Below, piece after piece: positions 1 to 12,500 of a DNA stretch of 64,000 nt. Numbering within the stretch: the stretch's first letter is position 1; the number at the start of each line of letters is the position of its first letter. Source of the DNA: Siphonodentalium dalli (taxonomy: Eukaryota; Mollusca; Scaphopoda; Gadilida; Siphonodentaliidae). A model generated the notes under the pieces. The model searched no databases, was not told the origin of the DNA, and worked only from the letters and a program-made list of their open reading frames with translations. The stretch lies in contig CP136061.1 of assembly GCA_032622095.1 (NCBI GenBank), positions 126,680,754-126,744,753 on the forward strand. Direction: 5' to 3'. Made by a program: the position numbers and the translations under genes.

Positions 1-361
1 TGCTAAAATTTGCACCCGTCGTTCTTGTCAAAATGCTTATGGTGACTTTAATTAAATCACAGGGCCCCAGAATGAAAATTTACCCCACCCCCAGTAATAC
101 TTAATCCTATTAGATATATATGATTAAGTATCATTGGCGGTAGGGTAAATATTTGTACTGGGGACCTGTGGATTCAATGTGAAAGGGTATATTGTCGTAG
201 GTCTATCAGACAACAACATTTTATATGAGAAAAACCAACCAATATATTACGGGTGCAATTACACCCGTATTATGAATTGCTGGGAGCAAATAAGTGCTCT
301 CGTTGTGTTTTCCTCATGGGAAGGACTGTAAATAAATAATGTTCTATATATGATGTTTCAG
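1..361 (+). other. End of the intron before exon 1, with a small foldback
   Basis: Mostly AT-rich intron sequence. At about 58-172 there is an imperfect hairpin: cacagggccccag with atttacccc on the left, and ggggtaaat with ctggggacctgtg (allowing gaps) on the right. This is a probable short MITE. A second 20-bp palindrome, acgggtgcaattacacccgt, lies near 249-268. No coding sequence is seen. Confidence 0.5.
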
Positions 362-512
362 GTACCCGTGTTTTGAGAATCCTTACCCTATGGACATCCA
401 TGAGTCGCCTGTGACGGCCTGCCAGTACTATGCTAACTGTTCTCCGGACCTCATTCCAGCATTTTACTCGGTCGGATCAGTTAAAAAGAAGTCTGCTGGA
501 TTCAGTGATAAG
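362..512 (+). CDS. STXBP5: Tomosyn exon 1 of window (residues 1-50 of fragment)
   Basis: Acceptor tgatgtttcag ends at 361 and donor gtatca starts at 513. The first base completes a codon begun in an upstream exon, then 50 codons run to phase 0. The translation includes YPMDIHESPVTACQYYANC and DLIPAFYSVG, the same order as vertebrate tomosyn just before the GHADGSVKFWD blade. The tail VKKKSAGFSDK is the basic loop that in vertebrates reads roughly KKRQGYSKKEW. The preceding exon is not in the window. Confidence 0.93.
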
Positions 513-3500
513 GTATCATATAATATCATATAATATCTTTGCAAAAAAGCCTGGACGTCTGTCTGACATTTGCTGAATGAGGTCCCCAAGTGTGTGAATT
601 TAGTGATGCTATCCCACACTGGGAAGTATCTATAGTCTCAAATTAACATTGCTTTTAGTTACTTTTCCCTTCTGTTCAGTTTCTATTTCCCATAAATTGC
701 ATAATTGAGGTGATTAATGGGTGAATATCACCAACTTCAATCAGATCCTAGGTCTCCCATAGCAGTTGAGGTCTATGCAGAATGATGTTCCTAGAGGGTG
801 AAATTAGTGATGGTAGCTCGCTGTGCGGGATAATGTCACAAAATTCAACCTCTGGGGACCTCATGCTGCAAATGTCTGACACACTATACCCAGGCTTGTT
901 TGCAAAGTCACTAGTGTGTGATGCAACAGATTTGTAATGTTATAATATTAGTTATTTTAATGTGGCAACATCGGGGGTACATTAAGATCCGATACTCAGA
1001 TGTTGATTTTGAACCCGAGACAGAGCCGAGGGGTTCAAAAAGAGACATACAAGTATCAAATCTCGATGTATCCCATGATATTGGTAAAAATATTGACTGT
1101 CCCCACAATAGGCCTACAACCTCAAGTATGGTTACTGTTGTATCCACACTTTCGCATGAATAACTTAAAGAAAAATACATTCAATAGCCAATCAAAGAGT
1201 CAGATGTCAGGTGATGTGAAACACAGTGTGCTGGAATGACACGATTAGTGGAAACTGCTAGTCGAGGGGTAAATCACTATATCCCTGATGCAAGCTCTTA
1301 AAAGCCCAATGTTTTGTGGATGCCCTCTTATGGGTCTGCTGCACCAGGTGATTGAGAACTTGGTGATTTAAACGTGTTGTTGTGGCAGATATGATTTCAT
1401 GTTACAATCGGCTTTATCAGTATCTGTTACCAAATGTGAAGGCGATCATGGTTTATCCTGTTGTCTTGAAAAAAAAATAGATAGCTAAATGCCTATGGTC
1501 ATAACCATTTGACTCTCCCCTATGATGATATTTGTTCAAAATTGATAAAAAATTAGGCTTCAATTTATTTTAGCGTTCAGAAGTAAGTTGCATTTTATTG
1601 CATGTAGCAAGTCTTTCAGTAGTGAACCTTCCACTAACGACTCATCTTTTGATCCAACAATATAAATTTCCCCATCAAATTACTCACATAGCAGTATGTG
1701 TACTGTGAAATTTTCAGAGTCTGTCGAGTCAGATCTTGAAAATTTAACTGATGACTGCTCGCCAACCAATCAAAACGATGTAGTCTAGTCTACTACATAA
1801 CAAATGGTTTGATGGGAGTGATCATAAATAGGAATTTCCATGTAACCAGTTGTTGAATGGGAATTTTAATATTATTGATGTCAAATTTAATTCAGAATTT
1901 GAGTGACATAAATCTGGAATATTTTTAAATAGATTTTTAGTTGATTAGAAGCTTGTGTTGTATTGTTATTCAAGTAAAACCTGTCCAAACCAAACACCGA
2001 CCATTTTATCTGGTTTAGAGAGGTGTTCAGTTTATAGAAATTGTTCAGATCGTAATTGCCCCGTTATCAAGACATAACACAGCATTTCTAATAGATGAAA
2101 CTGAAACGACATCAATTGAATTACAAACCCCCTGATAACTAGTTTTCGATTAATTCCACACAAAAAACTTGCTAGTTAAAATTTACAAATAGACCTGATT
2201 AATTCATTTCCAAGCTGAACATTTTCAATACTATTAACATTCAATGTAATCCCTTTGTTGATTAATTTCCACGAAACTCGACTGGAACCATACTAAATTA
2301 AGGACCATCGCATACCAAATGTGAATTAAAATTTCTGCTATATTCTACTCACATGCATTGTAGTTAACCACCTAGTACCACCACCTACAGTAATGCCCTA
2401 AATAATCGACTCCTTAACCACAGCAGAATTATGGGTAATTTTTCAGGATTTAGTCGGAAATATGGCGTGTTGCCATTCATAAGCTCTCACTGACAGTGAG
2501 AGCTTTCCGATGAATGGCAACAAGCCATATTTCCGACTAAATCCTGAAAAATGACCCATAATTCTTCTGTGGTTAAGAAGTCGATTATTTAGGTATTACT
2601 GAACTGATAATCAGTTTATAGTTTAAATAGATCTCAACTAACAACTAATCATTGATTAATTAATAAGATCCATTTTTATTCCCCTTTGAGCATAATGCCT
2701 CCGATCCTACTAATCCACAATAGGAGAGCCAATACACAGATGAGCTTTAGTCACCATATTCAATTTGTATATTTTCTAGTTTCGGTCTGTGTGAGTAGCA
2801 GACCTGCAAAAATGTTGCTGGTCATTTGCAGAATGAGGTCTCCAGAGCCTTGTTTAACCCTTTACCCAACAGAAGGGCCCTGTGCCAATGCATTCTCTTA
2901 TATATGCGAGTCGACCATAGGTCGCCTCGCATATATAAGAGAATGCATTGGCTTAACACATTAAAAATTATAATTTTTTTAGGCCAATGCATTCTCTTAT
3001 ATATGCGAGGCGACCTATGGTCGACTCGCATATATAAGAGAATGCATTGGCACAGGGCATAACTGTAACTATCACAATGTGGTCAAGGATCCGGTTCCAA
3101 TGATATCCATATTTGTATGGTTTTATTGAGACAGACCCAAGATAATTTAGGCTGTTGAAGCTTTATTTGGCCGGTTTTGGCCGGTTTGTTGGGTAAAGGG
3201 TTAACCGAGTCCATGTCACTTGAAACAATGCTCACATTAATTTAAACATATCATAAACATTGCCATCATATTAAATTCAGGAGAGCACTATCTTCCATCT
3301 ATAAAAGTTGATATAATAGAGGATCTGCAATGAGTCCCCAGTTTATAGCATATTTTACAAAACGAGTCCAGTTAATTAGGTCTGGACTGAGCCTTTGGCG
3401 AGGTCCAGACCTAATTTACTGGACGAGTTTTGTAAATTCCGCTATAAACTGGGGATGAGTTGTAGATTCTATTTATTTTATGATCCAAAACCTCGACAAA

Positions 3501-6500
3501 ACATACTTAAATCAACAAATGGGATGCAAAACTAACATCGGCTTCTGTAAGGCATGCGATGATGACATTTCATGTAACTATGAGTTGTTTGCCCACATAA
3601 AGAAATAGTCCCAGATAAATAAAGACTCTTTGGCATATTTAATGGCATATATTTAATGACATAACTTTTCAAACTCTTCATTCATTAGAGTTTGTTGGAA
3701 AATATTGGGAAGCCATTGTATTTTGGGAATTAGCGTACGGAATGTAAACAGACGACAAACCGGAAGTCAATGGTAACCTGGCACTATTTCCTGTTATTAA
3801 ACGAACGTTTGATATCACAATGTATAGAACGGGTTTATTGAATAGAATAAGGGTAGGATCATGTAATAAATCATATTTCTTCCAGCAAACCAGATATCTT
3901 TCTCTTCCGTTTCTGTTATCAGGGGCCTTCGGGTGCATAAAAGTCACTGCCATTTTTAAAATCTGGTGCTCACAATTATTATATTTTAGTGTCTACAAAT
4001 TGGTTTGACACTAGATGAGATATTCCCAGGTTACATGACAGCATTCTAATTTGATATAGATTTATTGAATCTCTGAATTGATTGTCACTGTAGCCTTTTA
4101 GTACTAAACTCATCTCTGTGATTCATGGAGTCGACTCACGAAGGCATTCATCTTAATTTACATTTACCTTGTTTCCCCTCGTAAATTATTCTGTCTTAAT
4201 GAGTTTCCTGGTGTGAGCTGATAGTGTATCCGTCACTTTTCTACTTTTTATCAATTTAAAGACGGCGTATCTGTTTCCTGAGCTTTCTGTATTGATTCGG
4301 AGGTATAAAATAATACTGAGTCGGCGAAACCAGAATTTGTTGGTATGAAATTATTTATTCCCACAAAATTGGACAGGAATGTAGCTATTTTTAGAGCATT
4401 ACAACAATTTTTATTAAAAATCTATCTTTTAACCCTTCCATGACTGGAGCTTCCTGAAAATTTGCGAAAAAACCCTGTACCAATGCATTTCTCTTCTATA
4501 TGTGAGGCTCCATATGGGTGCCTCGGATATATAAGAGATTTCATTGGCCTAACAATATTTACCTTGACCTGTAAGCCAGTGCATTCTCTTATATATTCAA
4601 GGCTCCCTATGGGAGACTCGCATATATAAGAAAATGCACTGGCACAGGATCTTTAATGTCATGAAAGTGTTAAAACTTTTTTAAGTAAAAATGTGTAACT
4701 TCAGATGTTTTTCTTGTGTTTTTAGGGACGAATAATGCAAACATGTCTTGCAAGACATGTCTGCATTATTCTTCCCTAAAAACACAAAAATTTCCATGGA
4801 ACTTTTTGAAGTTCAAAAAGTTTCATAGAATTTTTTGTTGTTATCTCTTGTTTACCAGTGCAAAGTAAATTTCAACACGGATGCAAGGACTTATGAAATA
4901 TTCGACCAGTCCAATTCTTAGATCAGGGTTCATATGCTAGTATGGAATCCGCGAAAAGTCATGGAATTGTGAAATTCCGATTCCAGGTCTGAAAAATTCT
5001 ATAAAATGGCACCTTTTTCAGGGGAGTACAGGATAATATAGAAAAAGTCATGGAAAAATACCTCTAGCTTGAGATAAGGTTTGGAAAAGTCATGGAATTG
5101 GGCTCCGTCCCTCACAAAAAACACGACACTGAAGTCCGCTAGTGAGAATTTCATCACTTACTGGTATTGTAAATGTGAATTTTTTCTGTCAACTCTCATA
5201 GAAAATATGCCTAATGAAGCCCAATAGTGTAATGCCCTAAATAATTGACTCCTTAACCACAGCAGAATTATGGGTAATTTTTCAGGATTTCCGACTAAAT
5301 ACTGAAAAAATTACCCATACAATGAAGTTGAATTATAAGAGGAGAAAATGGGTGAATTCTTTCATAAATCTATTTTCTACTTTAGGGATAGGTTTGGAAA
5401 AGTTATGGAATTTTGTCAGAGGAACATCTTGGAAATTTTATGAAAATCCTGGAAAAGTTTTGGAAAAGTCATGGAAATTATTTCTTGGTGAGGTGTATAA
5501 ACTCTGTTGATACATCAATTAAGTTCACAAGATTTCCAGGGGGAAAACTTTCATTTCCATAATTTAAACAATATTATTTCATTTTGCGTCGCCTATGATA
5601 AAGGTACCGGATTAGCTTTCATAAATATGAATAAATGATGACAATATTGATATGTTGCATAAACAATCAGGTTTTTATCATCAACATCATTTGCATTTCT
5701 GACTGCTTAAAACTTATTTGGCAGATATATATTGACTGGTAGTTTTGAAAGTAGGTGAGAGATGCCGACTTTTTTGTCCATCAATTGTCTGTTACTGACC
5801 ACTTATATGCAACTTTAACCCTTTGAGTGCCAGGTTCGATTTTTTGTAAATGGAAATGAAAGTTTTCCCCCTGGAAATCTTGTGAACTTAATTGATGTAT
5901 CAACAGAGTTTATACACCTCACCTCTGTTAAAAAATGCATTCTCTTATATATGCGAGTCGACCATAGGTCGCCTCGCATATATAAGAGAATGCATTGGCC
6001 TAACAATTTTTCATCATTTGTTATTATTTTTTACAATTTTAATAATTTTTTCTTATATTCTTTAACAGACTTATTTTGTAAGTTTAGTGCCAGGAAATTT
6101 TACGTTTTTCATGGTCATCAAAATTATTACTATAAATACTTGGTGATAGTTTGGAATTATAACATGCCCCTAAGGTTTTATCCAGTTTGTTTTTAAATTC
6201 GCAATAGCATGCTTAACCCTTTGAGTGCCAGGGGCCGATATTATCGGCCCTAAACCTACACAATAAGTCTGTTAAAGAATATAATACAATATATTAAAAT
6301 TGTAAAATATTGTAAAAAAAAAAAAAAAAAAAAAAAAATTGTTAAGCCAATGCATTCTCTTATATATGCGAGGCGACCTATGGTCGACTCGCATATATAA
6401 GAGAATGCATTGGCACAGGGTATATGGGTTGATACAAAAATCGGACCTGGCACTCAAAGGGTTAAGCATACCCAAAAAAAATTAAACCCCAAAACAAAAA

Positions 6501-9500
6501 ATCTAAACAAAAAAACAAAAAACAAAATTGTATTATATTCTTTAACAGACTTATTGTGTAGGTTTAGGGCCGATAATATCGGCCCCTGGCACTCAAAGGG
6601 TTAAGCATGCTATTGCGAATTTAAAAACAAACTGGATAAAACCTTAGGGGCATGTTATAATTCCAAACTATCACCAAGTATTTATAGTAATAATTTTGAT
6701 GACCATGAAAAACGTAAAATTTCCTGGCACTAAACTTACAAAATAAGTCTGTTAAAGAATATAAGAAAAAATTATTAAAATTGTAAAAAATAATAACAAA
6801 TGATGAAAAATTGTTAGGCCAATGCATTCTCTAATATATGCGAGGCGACCTATGGTCGACTCGCATATATAAGAGAATGCATTGGCACAGGGTATATGGG
6901 TTGATACAAAAATCGGACCTGGCACTCAAAGGGTTAAGCATACCCAAAAAAAATTAAACCCCAAAACAAAAAATCTAAACAAAAAAACAAAAAACAAAAT
7001 TATTTTTTATTTTTTTTAGGGCTAATTTTACAGACCGTAAATTAGGGCCGATGATATCGGCCCCTGGCACTCAAAGGGTTAATAGCATTAAATCATATGT
7101 AATACTGCTTTGATGTTAAATGCATTGTTTTCTTATTTAGCATTGGCCGATCAATGGTGGTGAATGGGGAACAACAACGTGCAGTTATCCTGAGATTATA
7201 TTGACAGGGTATGTATTATAACCGCTAGTGGTATACCCAACTTTTCAAAGAAAAAGACGGGGTGTACTGGATTACCATTGGGCATCCATCTGTCTGTCAA
7301 TTAGTCGTTATTGGGTGTGTTTGATTGTCACCATATCAAAACTGTTGTTGGAGAAAGTTGCTGTCTAGACTTCGAGACAAATTGTGTCTTTTTGTAAACG
7401 TCAAACAAACTGGAACAAAAATGTGTGGTTTCTTATAATTATGCGCCATCTTTTTTGATTTAATAAACAAAAAAGTTAGGTTATAACTAAATACATCATT
7501 ATCCCCCGCCAAATTTAAAATTTGCGGGGTATATAGTAATGGGTTCCGTCCGTCCGTCTGTCCATCGTTCCGTCCATCCGTAATATGTGCAGAAGGATTC
7601 CTTTTTATGGTGGGAAATGTTCAGATAATAACTTATTAGCTCAACTTTACTTTGTAAAGTTTGAGCTGTTGCCATGGCTTGGTATCCGTCACTGTGTGTG
7701 TGTGCATGTTTGATTCATCAACAATTTCCTTCAGCATGGGCTATAGTCCAAGTCTTCTCGTACTAAAACCAGCTAAGATATTGGTATGGCGAGATGCTGG
7801 ATTTTAGTCCGAGATCGCGCCCTATGCCTTCTTATGACACGAGTTAAGCGTTAATGACCCGCTCAAATAAAACCACAATTATATGAAATAAAATATCACA
7901 ATTGCGACAATAAACGGATATTTTCCACAGAAGAAATGCTATTTGATTTGAAACCCACATCAGTTGTGAATTGAAAGCGATAATTTAATGTGAAAAGAGA
8001 CAATTACCGCACTGTTTACAAATTTTTTAAAGTATGCGAACTCAGTTGACCTCGCGAGCTGTGTTCGGCATTTTCCGTTGTAGATTTTCGACTAACCACG
8101 CAAATTATGATGAATTCTCCATTGTAATCGTAATTATGTGTGTCAATAAATCAAAAATAAATAGATTAAGTAAACATTGAAGATATAAATGTGATACATT
8201 AAATAAAGTACGGGAATTACAACCCTCTCAAAGTTTAAAACAGTGTAAACACAACTAGCATTAGAATAAATATGGCGCTACATTTCACCAACATTTGGTG
8301 GACTTCCGCGAAATTAAGATATATACTAAGCGAACAGAGCAATATACTGCTCTTGTTAAGCACACAAAAAATCAAACAAAATTTGTATAAATTTTGAACC
8401 TTACGTTTGAAAAGTCCCACTAAAACGGAAGAACTATATTTCGAAACTGTGTGATTCGGTTCTCCGATTATTTTATCAACACCAAAGTCAAAATGCACAT
8501 GGACGAAAATCACATACATGGCAAGTCAGACACAAGAGTTCTAATTTGCTCCAATTTTGACAAGTTGCTTGCGAAAATTGTCAACAAAACTACCGTTCTG
8601 ATCCTCCATTATGTCATTAAGTTTTTAGTGCGGGAATTGTTCTCAAATATAGAAACGGAAACTAGTATACCCAAAACAAACTCCGGATTATGCCGAAGTT
8701 ATTCGGACCACTTCGGCTTTCAGTTAAAACGTAAACAAACAGAGAAAAAAAGCGATGTTTGTGGCAATCAACCGGAATATTCTATGTGTAATTTAACATT
8801 AAAGTTAGATTATTATACACCATTATGACCATAAGATGTCACTCTTTCCGATGTATATAGCATCACGTATTGATTTGCTAGGTAAATCGAGTAAAATACA
8901 CAACAAATACCCGCCACAAACCTTGGGCGTAAGTCGTGTCATAAGAGACCATACGGGGACGATCTCGGACTAAAATCCAGCATCTAGCCAACCCAATATC
9001 TTAGCTGGTTTTAGTAAGAGAAGATTTGGACTACATGGGCTATGTCATAGCTGTTGACATTGACATGTAGATGGGAATGAGGTTCTAATTTTCGTCTGAT
9101 CATCATGAAATTTGGCATGGATTTTAATATTGACATGTAGATGGGAACGAGTCATTTTGGGGTCGATTGGCCATAAAACATGGCCACTGGCAGCCATCTT
9201 GGATTTTAATCTTTGCATGACTAATTCATTTGGCACAGGCTACAGGTCGTACGTTTGGTCGAATCATAATTAAATTTGTCATGAATGTTAACAATTTCAT
9301 GTAGATGGAAACGAGTCATTTTGAGGTCATTCGGCCATAAAACATGGCTTCCGGCAGCCATCTTGTATTTTACTCTTTGCATGACTTAATCCTTTGGCAT
9401 GAGCTACAGGTTGTACCTTTGGTAGGATCATTATGAAATTTCTCATGGCTGTTGAAATTGACATGTAGATGGGAAACGAGTCATTTTGGGGTCTTTTGGC

Positions 9501-12500
9501 AAAAAAACATGGCTGCCAGTGGTCATCTTGGATTTCAAAATTCAATTAACATGGGCTACAGGCCGAACTGTTCGCCTGATCATCATGAAATTTGTATGGA
9601 TGTTAATATTTACATGTAGATGGGAACGAGTCATTTTGGCGTCATTCGTTTCATGGCCGCTGACAGCCATCTTGGATTTTACTCATTGCATGACCAAATC
9701 CTTTTGCACACCCAACAGTCCACTTCCCTCAGCCGATCATCACCAAACTTTATATTAATCTTGATATTGATCTAGTAGATGGAAACTATCAAATGTTTTT
9801 GAATTTCATTCGAAAACATAGCCGCCAGCAACCATCTTGGATTTTACAAAAAAACATGACTGCCAGTGGTCATTTTGGATTTCAAAATTCAATTAGCATG
9901 GGCTACAGGACGAACTGTTCGCCTGATCATCATGAAATTTGTATGGATGTTAATATTTACATGTAGATGGGAACGAGTCATTTTTGGCGTCATTCGGCCA
10001 TAAAACATGGCCACCAGCAGCCATCTTGGATTTTACTCTTTGCATGACTAAATCCTTTTGCCTGGGCTACAGGTCGTACCTTACGTCAGATCATCATGAA
10101 ATTTGTCATGGCTGTTAACAATGACAGTAGATGGGAACGAGTCATTTTGGGGTCATTCGGCAAAAAAACATGGCCACCAGTGGCCATCTTGGATTTCAAA
10201 ATTCAATCCATTAGCATGGGCTACAGGCTGGAGTTTTCATCTGATCATCATGAATTTTGTCATGGATGTTAATATTGACATGTAGATGGGAACGAGTCAA
10301 TTTGGGGTCATTCTGCAAAAAAACGTGGCCACCAGCGGCCATCTTGGATTTCAAAATTCAATCCATTAGCATGGGCTACAGGCCGGAGTTTTCGTCGGAT
10401 CATTATGAAATTTCTCATGGCTGTTGACATTGACATGTAGATGGGAAATGAGTCATTTTGAGGTCATTCGGCAAAAAAACATGGCTGCCAGTGGTCATCT
10501 TGGATTTCAAAATTCAATTAGCATGGGCTACAGGCCGAACTGTTCGCCTGATCATCATGAAATTTGTATGGATGTTAATATTTACATATAGATGGGAACG
10601 AGTCATTTTGGCGTCCTTCATTTCACGGCCGCTGACAGCCATCTTGGATTTTACTCATTGCATGACTAAATCCTTTGGCACACCCAACAGTCCACTTCCC
10701 TCAGCCGATCATCACCAAACTTTATATTAATCTTGATATTGATCTAGTAGATGGAAACTATCAAATGTTTTTGAATTTCATTCGAAAACATAGCCGCCAG
10801 CAACCATCTTGGATTTTACTTTATATATATCTCTTCATGTTGATAATCTGGTATTACTTAGACATTTCAACTTTCCGCATTCCTAATCGCTCCATTGACT
10901 GTAACACATGAACTTATTCCCTTTCCAAGTTGAGCTACAGTGTCATTGACACTTTAATTATCTGAACATTTCCTGTGGGAACTACTCGTCAATGAGTATT
11001 TAGTAAAGAAAGGGTTAACATATTTATTCATTTCTATCCAGGCACGCTGATGGATCTGTGAAGTTCTGGGATGCATCAGCAGGTAGGAAAACACATGGTC
11101 TAATTATCTTCCTTTATATTGGTGTTCTAATATTGTAAGAAGAGAAGACACCTAATGGATAGGATAGCATCATTTATTTCCAATATACATACATAACATA
11201 GAAAGAACAGACGAACAATTACACATTTCTGTAGTATATTGAGAGGGGATGGCTTTGTTCAACAGACGGCCATCCCCTTTGAGGTGAGGTGCAAGGTGTT
11301 CATATCAACATTAATCAACGTTATCAACATCAAATCAATTTTTGACACTGAAAATTTTATATAAACTAAAAAAAAACTGCCCCAAATTATTTGATAAACC
11401 AAATTAATATACTCATTTTATCTAATTTCAGTGACGCTGCAAATTTTGTATAAACTAAAAACTGCCAAATTGTTTGAAAAACCAAAAAAGCCTCCTGACG
11501 GCCAGGATGATGATCCGTTTGCTATCCAAATGATCTACCTTTGTCAGGAGAGTAGGTTGATGTTGATAGCTGGTGCTTCACATGTTATGATGTTCAAATT
11601 TGTCAAACAGGAGATATCTGTTGATGTTTCGGTGAGTAATATTTTTATCCTGTACATATGAAGTTTCCGAGGGATATGGATCTGGGTCCCATCCACCTGT
11701 CCATACGTAACAACATTGTAGCTCTATACTTATCCCTTTCATGACAGGAGCTTCCTGAATGTTTGCGAAAACCCTGTGCAAGGGCAAGCCCTAACAAATT
11801 TTATATTTTTTTTATAATTTTTAAAGAATGTAAGAAATATAATGATAAAAAATTGTTAAAAGAATGTAATAAATAATGATAAAAACTGTTAAAAGAATGT
11901 AATAAATAATGATAAAAATTGATAAAAAAAAATTAAGAATGTAAGAAAAATTGGAGAAAAAAATGATAAAATTGTTCAAGAATATAAGAAAAAATTATAA
12001 AAAATTGTTTGGCCAATGTATTGGCACAGCTCCCGTCATGAAAGGGTTATGAACAACCATGGGGTTATGGCTCTTAGAGTGAAACTGCATCTGTGCTGAC
12101 TCGACTCGCATATATAAGAGAATGCATTGCACAGGGTTTTTGCAAACAATCTGTAAGCTCCCATCATGAAATGGTTAAGAGTGTTACTACAGAAATAGAA
12201 CATGAGGTATAAAGTCACAGTTTCTGTCTTTAATAAAGTGGATTACTATGATCATGGAATGGTGTCTCATTTTGATTTTTTCTGATTTTATTGTAGGTGC
12301 TGGAGATATCCATTGTATATGAGGTATTTGATGATCTAGACTCTCCTGAATTTGAATATCCATCAAAACCACCTTTGAGTTCCGTGTCTCAACACAGTGA
12401 TAGTGTCGGCTCATGTTCCAGTAACACGTCGGACAATCCAAATAAATCATCAACCCAGGTATGTATCACACTCATCCCAAATGACGGAACCCTTTAATTC

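Larger units (their letters stand above)
7634..10955 (+). mobile_element. Helentron/'pearl'-like element 1 with tandem ~155-160-bp core
   Basis: The left end is a palindrome, tagctcaactttactttgta then aagtttgagct, followed by a CCGTC/GTGTGTG-rich stretch. The middle (9045-10830) is about 12 tandem units, each containing acatgtagatgggaacgagt and ggccatcttggatttt. The right end reads ttccaagttgagcta then cagtgtcattgacacttt, a short hairpin. Left tagctcaactt and internal right aagttgagcta form asymmetric inverted repeats, as described for Helentron-associated elements and molluscan pearl repeats. Family naming is inference. A MULE interrupts it at 7744-9033. Confidence 0.65.

Noticed and set aside
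2878-3057. Regular palindromic repeats resembling a CRISPR array
   Set aside because: Repeats are long hairpins within TTAA-flanked MITEs, dispersed through eukaryotic introns, without unique spacers of constant length or cas genes.
2822-3062. ORFs on both strands containing CILLYMR and RSPRIYKRMHW
   Set aside because: They are translations of the MITE hairpin core, present wherever the core occurs and in both directions.
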